Source: CAVTND01 sp963735955 (lineage in GTDB: Bacteria; Pseudomonadota; Gammaproteobacteria; Burkholderiales; Burkholderiaceae_F). From it: 64,000 nucleotides of DNA. The notes under the pieces are model-generated. The model did not search any database. It saw only the letters and a list, made by a program, of their open reading frames with translations, and was not told the DNA's origin. The translations under genes were made by a program, and so were the position numbers. This document shows, one piece after another, positions 27,300-37,402 of the stretch (position 1 is its first letter; each line of letters begins with the position of its first letter). The stretch covers positions 62,001 through 126,000 of the forward strand of contig CAVTND010000002.1 of the NCBI GenBank assembly GCA_963735955.1, in the 5' to 3' direction.

Positions 27300-27797
27300 T
27301 CAGTGGCAATGCGCATCGCGGTCGTCGCTACCGGCGGCGCGCACGGCGATGCCGACGCTGGGCGGGCGAGTGACCGGCGCCTGCATCAGCTGCGCTAGCG
27401 ATTCGAGGTACTCGCTCCAGTCGCGCAGGCCGTCGATCGCGCCGACGTATCCGGCGCCGTCGGTGACGACCAGCGCCGGCCAGCGGCGGAAACCGTACTT
27501 CGGCGCAATCGCGGTGGCTGCGGCGGGCAGCAATACGCCAACCGACAGGTTCGGCGCGAACGCGCGCGCGAGTTCCGGCGCAATGACCGCGAGGTCGAGC
27601 GTTTCCTTCAGTCGATTCGGGTCGTCGAGGAACACCAGCAGCTTGCGCCCAGGCGCCGCGAGAAACACCTCAAACGTGTCAGGCGTGACGTTCGCATAGC
27701 CGAACTCCCTGAACAGGCGTTCGAACAGCGGATGCAGTTCGGGTGCGGGCGGCGGTTTGACCGACACCGATGCGGGGGCCAGGTCGGCGATGCTCAT
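27300..27797 (-). CDS. hupG: Hydrogenase maturation protein HupG/HoxO (HyaE family, thioredoxin-like)
   Basis: Thioredoxin-fold chaperone of 165 residues that lacks the catalytic CxxC. The family pattern includes LLVFLDDPNRLKETLDLAVI, APELARAF and YGFRRWPALVVTDG. Homologues bind the Tat signal of the small-subunit precursor. Its ATG overlaps the hupF stop by 4 nt. Confidence 0.92.
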   Translation of the reverse strand: MSIADLAPASVSVKPPPAPELHPLFERLFREFGYANVTPDTFEVFLAAPGRKLLVFLDDPNRLKETLDLAVIAPELARAFAPNLSVGVLLPAAATAIAPKYGFRRWPALVVTDGAGYVGAIDGLRDWSEYLESLAQLMQAPVTRPPSVGIAVRAAGSDDRDAHCH

Positions 27798-28114
27798 CGT
27801 GGATTCCTCAGGTGTTCGGGCAACTGCGGTTCGCGGCCGATCAGGTCAGGGAAGCAAGCCGAAAGGTCGGGCGGTGCGGCGCCGTCGGCCAGTGCCGCGT
27901 CAAGCGCACCAAGCGCGCGATTGATGTTGTGGGCTTCGTCTTCGTCAATCACACGTCGCGCCGCACCGTGAAACGCCAGGACCCAGATGCGGGCCGGCTG
28001 TGCGCCGACCAGCAGCATGTCGAGCTGTTCGCGGCGGCGGTCATGGCCCTCGCACCAGGCCATCAGCATGTCGGCGCCATCCGGCAACACCTGCATGGGA
28101 ATGCCGATGCACAT
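27794..28114 (-). CDS. hupF: HypC-like hydrogenase chaperone HupF/HoxL
   Basis: HypC paralogue of 106 residues with the essential N-terminal Cys in MCIGIPMQV and a longer C-terminus (FPDLIGREPQLPEHLRNPR) than HypC. In oxygen-tolerant systems this paralogue serves the large subunit under oxic conditions. ATG 28114 overlaps the hupD stop (TGATG); its own stop overlaps hupG. Confidence 0.93.
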   Translation of the reverse strand: MCIGIPMQVLPDGADMLMAWCEGHDRRREQLDMLLVGAQPARIWVLAFHGAARRVIDEDEAHNINRALGALDAALADGAAPPDLSACFPDLIGREPQLPEHLRNPR

Positions 28115-28746
28115 CAGGACAGCTCCCGGTTCGATTCAACACGCGATTTCAGGAAACGCGCATCGCCGATGCGGCAGGCGACCTCCGCCGGCGGCCGGCC
28201 GCTTTCGTAGGCATCGATCGCCAGCGCGGCGGCGTTTACGCTGCGCTCTGCATCGGCCGGATCGGCCGAACGCTCACGTGGCGCAAAGCCCCACGCGCGC
28301 AACTGTTCGACAGCGAGGTTCACCGCCTCGGGCACGCGCGCCTTGACTTCCGGCCGCAGGCTGCCGCCGAAGTCGGCCAGTTCGACCGGCTGCACGCCGA
28401 TCAGCAGGATCGAGTCCGGCGCCCGCCCCAGGAGCCTGGCCAGCGCCAGCAACTCGGCAAAGTGCGTCTGGTGCAGGCTCATCTTGGTCGCACCCCATGC
28501 AGGGACGTCGTCGTCACGCACGAGTTGCAGCGCACCTGGCGCCAGCTTGAAGTCGATCGCGTCGAACAGGATCAGCCGGCGCGCGTCCATCACGCCGTTC
28601 AGCAGGTACAGGCCCTGGGTGCCGCCGTCCACCGCTTCGACGTCGGCCGGCAGCGCATAGCGATCGACCAGCGCTTCCACCGCGCGCACGCCAAACCCCT
28701 CGTCGGCCCACAGCACGTTGCCGATGCCGAGAATCAGGACTTCCAC
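28114..28746 (-). CDS. hupD: Hydrogenase maturation endopeptidase HupD/HoxM
   Basis: Nickel-dependent protease that removes the C-terminal peptide of HupL. The start reads VEVLILGIGNVLWADEGFGV with the metal ligand Glu in the GxGNxLxxDEG motif. DGGTQG and LFDAIDF follow with the second acidic ligand, and the His ligand lies in SLHQTHFAELLALA. The start is GTG 28746, 5 nt after GGGGGGA; no better ATG exists. At 210 residues it is slightly longer than average. It has its own FNR-like promoter upstream. Confidence 0.93.
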   Translation of the reverse strand: MEVLILGIGNVLWADEGFGVRAVEALVDRYALPADVEAVDGGTQGLYLLNGVMDARRLILFDAIDFKLAPGALQLVRDDDVPAWGATKMSLHQTHFAELLALARLLGRAPDSILLIGVQPVELADFGGSLRPEVKARVPEAVNLAVEQLRAWGFAPRERSADPADAERSVNAAALAIDAYESGRPPAEVACRIGDARFLKSRVESNRELS

Positions 28747-28832
28747 GCGACTCCCCCCGACCTGCACTTGTGGTTTTGTCCTTGCTTTAGCGACCGAGTA
28801 ACCATGTAACGCTGCTCGTAACACGATGAGGC

Positions 28833-28874
28833 AATCTATGCTTCAACGCGGACTTGGCACTTGACCCGAATCAA
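28833..28874 (-). promoter_or_regulatory. FNR/ANR-like box and -10 element upstream of hupD
   Basis: On the minus strand TTGAT-TCGG-GTCAA (28874-28861) differs from the FNR/ANR consensus at one base. TAGATT (28838-28833) lies exactly 22 nt downstream, matching TATAAT at four of six positions; this is the class II FNR layout with the box at -41.5. The predicted start near 28826 gives an 80-nt leader before the hupD GTG. It would let hupD and the maturation genes be expressed apart from the structural genes. Confidence 0.65.
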
Positions 28875-28932
28875 TCGACCACCGCTTTGGAGGTGTAGCC
28901 GACTGCGCCGGTAGGGATTCGGCGCGCCGGCG

Positions 28933-29220
28933 TCAGCGGCGAAACGTGCGCCAGCCGCTCAGCGTGGAATCGAGAATCGTTTGCCGCGACGTCAGGTGTT
29001 CGCGCACGACCGCATACACGTGCACGCTTCGTAACGTAGGCCGGGTTATCCGCGGCGTCATCCGCGACCGCGTGTTCGACGTGCACTCCCGAATCCGGTC
29101 TTGGTCGACGCGTGAGACGAGAGGCGAACGATGGGCCCGAGGTTTCCCCGTCTCAGTGTCTGTCCGAGGGGGATGCGAGGGATGCGCGCCGCCTACCGGC
29201 GACTCTTTCCAAGGCGCTCG
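28933..29220. other. Long intergenic region between the HigA-like gene and hupD
   Basis: Apart from the hupD promoter, this 470-nt region (28747-29220) holds no gene I can support. A 42-codon minus-strand ORF (29061-28933, ATG start, ending SGWRTFRR) is possible but has no ribosome-binding site or recognised family. I see no U-tailed hairpin after the HigA-like gene. Confidence 0.4.
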
Positions 29221-29595
29221 TTACATGTTCTTGAGCCGGCGCACGGCTTCATTCAGATCCCACGCCGCCTGCAGCTGCATCCAGAAGATCGCGTCGTTGC
29301 CGAAGTAGATCGCCAGCCGCACGGCGGTGTCGGGCGTGATCGCGCGCCGGCCGCGGATCAGTTCATTCACGCGTCGACGCGAGATGCGCAGTGCTGCGGC
29401 CAGTTCGCCCTGGGTGATGCCGGCGGGTTTCAGGTACCGCGTTTCCAGGAACCGCCCCGGATGCGGCGGCGTGCGCGAGATGGACGCGCGCAGGCGCCGC
29501 TCGATGGCGCGCGACAGCGGCGCTTCAGACGACGCTGCGCGCATGGCGCCCGGACGCGCGGCGCCGTCGATGATCGATGCGAAGTCGCTCAAGAG
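29221..29595 (-). CDS. HigA-family XRE helix-turn-helix protein within the hydrogenase operon
   Basis: About 124 residues. The C-terminal half is a HigA-type HTH: HPGRFLETRYLKPAGITQGELA, then ALRISRRRVNELIRGRRAITP, and the family end AVRLAIYFGNDAIFWMQLQ. No HigB toxin gene is adjacent. The start is uncertain: TTG 29595 overlaps the end of hupC by a few bases, and ATG 29544 is the alternative. Its place between hupC and hupD suggests a transcriptional regulator for the hydrogenase rather than an addiction module; this is inference from context. Confidence 0.8.
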   Translation of the reverse strand, partial: LLSDFASIIDGAARPGAMRAASSEAPLSRAIERRLRASISRTPPHPGRFLETRYLKPAGITQGELAAALRISRRRVNELIRGRRAITPDTAVRLAIYFGNDAIFWMQLQAAWDLNEAVRRLKNM

Positions 29596-29599
29596 AAGC

Positions 29600-30298
29600 T
29601 CAATCCTTGAACATCCGATGACCACTGATCATCGTGCTGATGTAACTCTGCTTGCTCATGATGTCCTGCCGGATCACCAGGTACACATGGATCAGCACGT
29701 AGATGATCAGCACCCACATCGCCACGTGATGCCACGTGTGCAGCGCCTGGCTGTCGCCGAACAGATGGCGTACCCAGCCGAACGTCACCGCGGCCCAGGA
29801 GCCCGCCTGCGTGCCTTCGGCATACAGCGCGAAGCCCGTCAGGATCAGAAACAGCATCGGCAGCGTAAACATGAAGAACGCCGACACGACCTCGAGTCCG
29901 TTCGGCCCTGCTGTACTGGGCACGTCTTTCTTGAGGAATAGGTAGTACTTGGAACGCAGCCATACGTCCTGCCAGATCGCCAGGTTGAACAGCGGCGGGA
30001 AGAACAACTCATGCGCGTACTTGTTGCCGACGATTGCCCAGTAGAAGCGCCCGATGAACAACACCGCCAGGATGTAGCCTGCCGCAAAGTGCGCGAAGCG
30101 CATGTAGCCCATCACGAACTGATCGACCGCCTCGCCCTGCACGTTGGGCAGGAACGGCACGCCGATGTAGAAGCCGGTCACCGCAAGCACGATGATCGAC
30201 AGAGCCGTCAGCCAATGCCACAGCCGCACCGGCCATTCATAGACAAACACGGAGCGCATCGCTGTGGTGGTGCTTGCGCCGGGTCTGACTGCACTCAT
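29600..30298 (-). CDS. hupC: Ni/Fe-hydrogenase b-type cytochrome subunit
   Basis: Membrane diheme cytochrome b of 232 residues that passes electrons from HupS to quinone. Four hydrophobic segments carry the expected heme histidines: WPVRLWHWLTAL, YMRFAHFAAGYIL, and HTWHHVAMWVLIIYVLIHVYLV. ATG 30298 (MSAVRPG) is preferred over the longer ORF start because the extension is unconserved and overlaps the hupL spacer. It follows hupL by 65 nt. Confidence 0.95.
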   Translation of the reverse strand: MSAVRPGASTTTAMRSVFVYEWPVRLWHWLTALSIIVLAVTGFYIGVPFLPNVQGEAVDQFVMGYMRFAHFAAGYILAVLFIGRFYWAIVGNKYAHELFFPPLFNLAIWQDVWLRSKYYLFLKKDVPSTAGPNGLEVVSAFFMFTLPMLFLILTGFALYAEGTQAGSWAAVTFGWVRHLFGDSQALHTWHHVAMWVLIIYVLIHVYLVIRQDIMSKQSYISTMISGHRMFKD

Positions 30299-30363
30299 GG
30301 ATGTATCTCCTGCGAACCGCATCCGTGGTCCACTCCCTCCCCGTCCAGGGAAGGGAGTGTTCT

Positions 30364-32148
<1,785 letters not shown>

Positions 32149-32151
32149 GGC

Positions 32152-33240
32152 TTACTCCCCGCCTTTGGTCGTGTCGGTCGTCGACTTGCTCGACGCTCTC
32201 TTGATCGCGCTGACCGCGGCATGGGCGACGATGGCCGCGCCCACCACACCCGCGGCCACCGCGCCGATCTTGTCGGCGTTTTCTTCGACGCCGAACTGCT
32301 TGATGTCGGTCAGACGGTTGTAGAAGCCGCCCTTGTCCCAGAAATCGTCCTCCGAGCAGCCGATACAGCCGTGGCCGGACTGGATCGGAAAGCTCACCCC
32401 TTCGTTCCAGCGCACCGTCGAACAGGCGTTGTAGGTCGTCGGGCCCTTGCAGCCGACCTTGTATAGGCAGTAACCGGCGCGCGCGTTGTCGTCGTCGAAA
32501 TGCTCGACGAACTGGCCCGCGTCGAAGTGCGGCCGGCGATAGCACTTGTCGTGTATCCGCTGCCCGTAGAACGCTTTCGGCCGGCCCTGGCGATCCAGAC
32601 TCGGCAGCTTGTCGAACGTGATGATGTAGGTCACCACCGCGGCCATCACTTCGGCGATCGGCGGGCAGCCCGGCACCTTGATGATCGGCTTGTCGGTGAT
32701 CACATGATGTACCGGCACTGTGCGGGTCGGATTCGGTTTCGCCGCCTGCACACAGCCCCAGCTCGCGCACGAGCCCCAGCTGATCAGCGCCTTCGCGTCC
32801 TTGGCGACGTGCTTGAGTTTTTCCGCGAACGGCTTGCCGGCCTGGAAGCAATACATGCCGTCTTCGCCGAGTGGCGGGTTGCCTTCGACCGCGACCAGGT
32901 AGTTGCCCTTGTACTTGGTGATGATCTCTTCGAGGATTTCTTCGGCTTGCGTGCCGGCGGCGGCCATCAGCGTGTCGTCATAGTCGAGCGACAGCAGTGT
33001 CAGCACCGCGTCCTTGGCGAGCGGATGCGCCGAGCGGATGAACGACTCGGAACAGCACGTGCACTCGTTGCCGTGCAGCCATAGCACCGGTACGCGCGGC
33101 TTTTCCTGCAAGGCCTGCGCAATCGCCGGCGCGCCGTTGGCGCCCAGTCCGAGCGACGCAGCGGTCAGGCTGCAGAATTGCAAAAAGCTGCGGCGCGTAA
33201 CACCCTGCCGGCGCAGCAAGTCATAAAAGGTTTCGGTCAT
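32152..33240 (-). CDS. hupS: Oxygen-tolerant-type [NiFe]-hydrogenase small subunit
   Basis: Iron-sulfur subunit of 362 residues. The Tat signal is RRSFLQFCSL; a C-terminal hydrophobic anchor (KIGAVAAGVVGAAIVAHAAV) follows the cluster domain. The proximal cluster region has six Cys: NECTCCSES gives the extra Cys next to the usual pair, and GSCASWGC gives the second extra Cys, where standard enzymes have Gly. These define the [4Fe-3S] centre of oxygen-tolerant group 1 enzymes. Start ATG 33240 follows GAGAAGGA; the longer TTG reading was rejected. Confidence 0.97.
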   Translation of the reverse strand: MTETFYDLLRRQGVTRRSFLQFCSLTAASLGLGANGAPAIAQALQEKPRVPVLWLHGNECTCCSESFIRSAHPLAKDAVLTLLSLDYDDTLMAAAGTQAEEILEEIITKYKGNYLVAVEGNPPLGEDGMYCFQAGKPFAEKLKHVAKDAKALISWGSCASWGCVQAAKPNPTRTVPVHHVITDKPIIKVPGCPPIAEVMAAVVTYIITFDKLPSLDRQGRPKAFYGQRIHDKCYRRPHFDAGQFVEHFDDDNARAGYCLYKVGCKGPTTYNACSTVRWNEGVSFPIQSGHGCIGCSEDDFWDKGGFYNRLTDIKQFGVEENADKIGAVAAGVVGAAIVAHAAVSAIKRASSKSTTDTTKGGE

Positions 33241-33269
33241 TTCCTTCTCTCCTGGCAATCGTTCGCCGA

Positions 33270-33845
33270 TCAGACGCCCGCGAGCATCAGTCCCGCGCCA
33301 CCTGCGGCCACCGCGGCCCCGGCCCAGCGAAGTGCGTCTCCCCTGACGGCAAGCGCGCCTGCGACGCCCGCGCCATGCAGCAGCGCCGTCGCAACGAGCA
33401 TTCCGCCCAGGTAGGCGGCGATCGGTGCGCCCGCGACCTCCAGGCCATGCGCGTTGCCATGGAAGACAGCGAAGAGTGCGGCGATCGTCACGCCCGCGAG
33501 AACCGGCGTGCGCATGCCTGAAGCGATGGCGAGTCCGAGCACCACGACCGAGGCCGCGATCATCGGCTCGAGAGCAGGAAGTGCGAAGCCGGCAAAGCCG
33601 GCCAGGGCACCCAGCGCCATCGCGGCCACGAAGGCGAGCGGCACCGCCCAGTACGCGCGTACACCCTGCTGTGTGGTCCAGAGACCGATGGCCACCATCG
33701 CAAGCAGGTGATCGAGACCGGTGAACGGATGCACGAAGCCCGAAGCCGCGCCTCCGACCTCGTGGCCGTCATGTCCCCATGCCAGCGGCGCCGCGAAGAC
33801 TGCTGCGACAAGGACGAAAGTACGCAGGGTAGTCAGTCGCCTCAT
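33270..33845 (-). CDS. hupE: HupE/UreJ-type nickel transporter
   Basis: Membrane protein of 191 residues with an N-terminal signal (ending LAWG-HDGHE) and about six hydrophobic segments. The metal motif reads HPFTGLDHLLAMVAIGL, as in all HupE/UreJ proteins, and a second His lies in FAVFHGNAHGLE. It probably imports nickel for the downstream hydrogenase. First gene of the hup transcript, 29 nt before hupS. Confidence 0.92.
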   Translation of the reverse strand: MRRLTTLRTFVLVAAVFAAPLAWGHDGHEVGGAASGFVHPFTGLDHLLAMVAIGLWTTQQGVRAYWAVPLAFVAAMALGALAGFAGFALPALEPMIAASVVVLGLAIASGMRTPVLAGVTIAALFAVFHGNAHGLEVAGAPIAAYLGGMLVATALLHGAGVAGALAVRGDALRWAGAAVAAGGAGLMLAGV

Positions 33846-33880
33846 GATGCCTCCGCAGTAGGGTGTCGATCTGAAGAAGA

Positions 33881-33922
33881 ACTTTCCACCCGGCGACGCG
33901 AGGACCAATTGACGCGCATCAA
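33881..33922 (-). promoter_or_regulatory. FNR/ANR-like box upstream of hupE
   Basis: On the minus strand TTGAT-GCGC-GTCAA (33922-33909) differs from TTGAT-N4-ATCAA at one base. The hexamer at the class II distance, 22 nt downstream, is GAAAGT (33886-33881), a weak -10 (three of six, keeping A2 and T6). The 280-nt region up to addA holds no other gene. I found no convincing sigma-54 -24/-12 element here, although HoxA/sigma-54 control is known for other Hup/Hox operons. Confidence 0.55.
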
Positions 33923-34125
33923 CCGCGGGTCAAGAAAGGAATTTCGTGTAACGGTCTGTGTTACTCGACAAACGTCTTGAGAGAACCCAGGTGCTCATCG
34001 GCAACGCTACGCTGGAACCTTGGGCTATCCCCTGCGGATACAACGAATGCGCCGAATGCACGATCGACACAGCCAGCATCGGGATTCGATCAACCGCTCC
34101 GGCCTCGCATGCTGGCCGCCTTCGA

Positions 34126-37100
34126 TCAATCTCGTTCCAGAACCTCGATGCAAGTCCCGTCGGCCACGACCAGGGCCATGCGCACCGTCTTGTCGCTGCG
34201 AATCGAGCGCACCACCTGCGCGTAGCGCCGCACCTGGGCTTCGTAGCTGTCCCGCTCAGAGTCGGTCACGCGCCACTTGAAGTCGACGATCCAGAGTGCC
34301 TCGTCGGTCTCGAGCAGCCGGTCCACGCGCAGCAATTCACCGTTGGCGTCGACGAGTTCAAGTTCAGCGTGGGCTTTGCCGCTGAATATATGAGGCAGGC
34401 TGGCACGCACTCGCGCCGCGGCAGCACTCGCGTCCGCTGCCTGCGCGGAGGTCAGTCCGTTTACGCGCGCGATGCCTGTCACCGGCGTCGTCGCCCCGTG
34501 TTCCAGCATGGCGTGCCAGGCACGGCCGAGCCGCATCGCTACGGAGTCCTCGGCATCGTCCGCGCTTGAGCCGGTCGGCAGTGGCTCGGGCCGGAAGTCG
34601 CGCACGGTGCGCGTTGGCGCCTCCTTTCGTGACGGCTGTGCCGCCGCGGCTCCGGGCGACAGGTCCGCGGCGCATTGGAGGCGCGTGTACCAGGTGTCCT
34701 CGAGCTGGCCCCTGGCTGATTCGCAACCGGAGACGATCAGCACCTGTCGCGCCCGCGTGGCCGCCACGTACATCAGGTTCCAGTCCTCCTGCGCGCGCTG
34801 AGCTTCGTCCTCATCGAACCAGCGCGAGCGCGCTTCATCGCGCCAGCTCGCGCCGCGCGCTACCAGCGACACATGTTCCGGCGCGGCGGCCTGTGGCGGC
34901 CAGGAAATCAGCACGCTTTCGCTTTCGGGAGCTGCGGGCAAATGAGCGTCGGCGAGCACCGATGATCTCGGCCTCCAGGCCTTTGGCACCGTGGATCGTC
35001 ATGACCCGAACCGCGTCGCCAGCGTCAGCGACCCCTTCGTCGGGTGCTTCGTCCGCAGCGTGTCGCTTGAGCAGCGCGAGTTCGTCGATGAAGCGCGGCA
35101 GGCTCGGATAGCGGCCGGCATCGATCGCGAGGGCCAGTTCCATGAAGGCATCGAGGTTGGCCTGCACCTGGGCATGCAAGGCGGACGGCACCACCACGGC
35201 ATATCGGCGCCGAACGTCAGCTTCGAAGTAGATCTTGTCGAGCAAGTCATGCATCGGCAGCACACCGGCGAGGTCGAGCCAGCGCCGCAAGTGTTCCCTT
35301 GCTCGCGCCAAAGTCGCCGCAACGGGGCCGGTCAGGCTCAGAAGTCGCTCCCACCAACTGGCGCCGGAAGTTGCGGCGAGCTGTATCAGGTCCTCGTCGC
35401 CGCAGCCGAAGATTGGTGAGCGCAGCGCATGAGCAAGTTTGAGATCAGCCCCGGGGGCCGTCAGGAATTCGAGCAGCGCCATCAAGTCGTCTGCCTCGAG
35501 CGTGGCCAGCAGTCCACCGCGGCGGTCACTGACGAAGGGCAGGCCGGCATCGCGCAGCGCGCGCTCGTACTTGGGCAGGTGTGTCCGACCGCGTACCAGC
35601 ACCACGACGTCGGACCAGCGCGCGCTCCGAGTCGCGCCAGCCTCGGTGACTTGCACTTGCGCTATCCAATGCGCGATCTCGTTGGCAATGACACGTCCTT
35701 CCCGATAACGCATGTCGCTGTCGCGTTCGGCCCGCGGCGTAGTCAGCACATCGCGCAGCACCGCGTCGACTTTCCCCGTACTCGCGACGGTTTCGTGACT
35801 GACCAGTGGCAGGAGTACGAAGGCGCCCTGCTCCGTCGCGACCGTGTTCTGCGGCTGATAGAGGGGGTTACGCCCGGGCAAGGCGCGGTTGAGTACCTCG
35901 ATCAAGGTCCTTGCATTCCGGCGCGTGACGTTGGTGCGCAGGTTGGCGGCGGCAAACTCCCGATTCAGCAGGTCGCGCGCAGCCTCGAACACCCGAGGAT
36001 CAGCCCGCCGAAATCGATAAATCGACTGCTTGGGATCGCCGACGATAAACACAGTCGGGCGATCGGCTGCTGCATCGGACGACTCACCGTCCTCGAGCGC
36101 ACCGTAGGCAGCGAACCATGATCGCAGCACCTGCCATTGAAGCGGGTTGGTGTCCTGGAATTCGTCCAGCAGGATGTGCCGGTAGTGCGCATCCAGTCGC
36201 GCCAGCATGTAGGCCGCGTTGTCGGGGTCCCCCAGCAATTTGTGCGCGTACCACTCCAGATCCGTGAAGTCGAGCGCCTGCTGCTGACCTTTCAGCCGCT
36301 GGTAGGACTCAATCAGCAATCGACCACAAGTGAGCGCCGCTTGGTTCAGTTTCAGAGCGCGCGAGGTGCGGCGTACCGCCATCAAATCCTGCAGGTCGCC
36401 GACCACCTGCGCGTGCGCGTCCGCATAACGTTGCCTCTGCGCGTCGGTCGCGAGCTTCGGAAGGATGCGCTCCGGCTGCAACGCGACGATAGGTGTGAGT
36501 TTTCCCTTGGTCAGCACGAGCAGGCAGGCATCGCGAAAATCACGCGCAGGATCGGCCGGCGTCGATCCAAGCCACTCCCCGGCGCGCTCGATGGCCTGAT
36601 CGATTGTCTTGAGCGGCTTGCCGACCGCGTGCCAGAGTTCTGCCAAAGCCCGGACCGCCTCGATGAAGTCCGGTTCGCGTACCCGTAAGCCGGGGTCGGT
36701 GTCGCCGGCCGCCCGCAGCGGTTCGAGTGATCGCTCGATGGCGCCAGCTTCGTCGCCAGCCGCAAAGCTCCACCATTCCGCGCGCTTGTCGAGGAACTGC
36801 AGCAGCAGTTTCCTCGCGGCGACGTCACCAACCTCATCGATCAGACTCTCCCATGCGGAACGCTCGGCCGCATGATCGGGGCGCACCAGCGCAGCGCTGA
36901 AGTGCAACCAGGCGTCGGCGCGCAGGCGGTCGGTGGCCTCGAACAGAACCGGCGCGAATGGGACACCGGACCCCAACGGCGCGCGCGCGATCAGTTGCCA
37001 GAACCAGCCATGAAAGGTTTCGATCGTCAACGGCACGCGCGCGGTAAGGACTTGCTCGTAGAGGCTGCGCGCTGGTTCGACAAGTTCTCGCGCAGCATCC

Positions 37101-37402
37101 TCCGACATGCCGCGCTGTTGCAGGATCGTGACGACCTCGCCGTCGTTCGCATTCGCCAGGTCTTTCAGGATCTTCAGCAGGCGCGAACGCATCTCCTGCG
37201 CCGCGCGTCGCGTGAACGTGATCGCGAGGATCGCGCCGGGTGCTGCGCCCGCCAGCAGCAGGCGCAAGACACGGCTCACGAGCAGCCAGGTCTTGCCGCT
37301 GCCGGCACAGGCCTCGACGACGACACTGCCTTGCGGATCGCACGCGCGCCGCGTGAACTCTCTCTCAGTGATCGCGCGGTCATCCGCCAGGTAGTCACTC
37401 AT
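34126..37402 (-). CDS. addA: Double-strand break repair helicase-nuclease AddA
   Basis: UvrD-type helicase plus RecB-like nuclease of about 1090 residues. Motifs in order: EACAGSGKTWLLVSRVLRLLL (Walker A), LDEFQDTNPLQWQVL (Walker B), FIVGDPKQSIYRFRRADP, and VMTIHGAKGLEAEI. One indel near 34965 shifts the frame; the rest continues as VLADAHLPAAP to the nuclease core DEALWIVDFKWR, where D-F-K is the PD-(D/E)xK motif. The stop is at 34126. ATG 37402 overlaps the end of addB by 4 nt. Confidence 0.94.

Noticed and set aside
28854..28871. TTGGCAC followed by TTGACC, resembling a sigma-54 promoter
   Set aside because: The second element lacks GC at the required -12 spacing and it points away from hupD; the overlapping FNR-like box explains the sequence better.
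28933..29061. 42-codon minus-strand ORF between the HigA-like gene and hupD
   Set aside because: No ribosome-binding site, no recognised family and low statistical weight in a GC-rich intergenic region; kept only as a remark.
29221..29595. Toxin-antitoxin module
   Set aside because: Only the HigA-like part is present; no HigB-sized ORF is found on either side.
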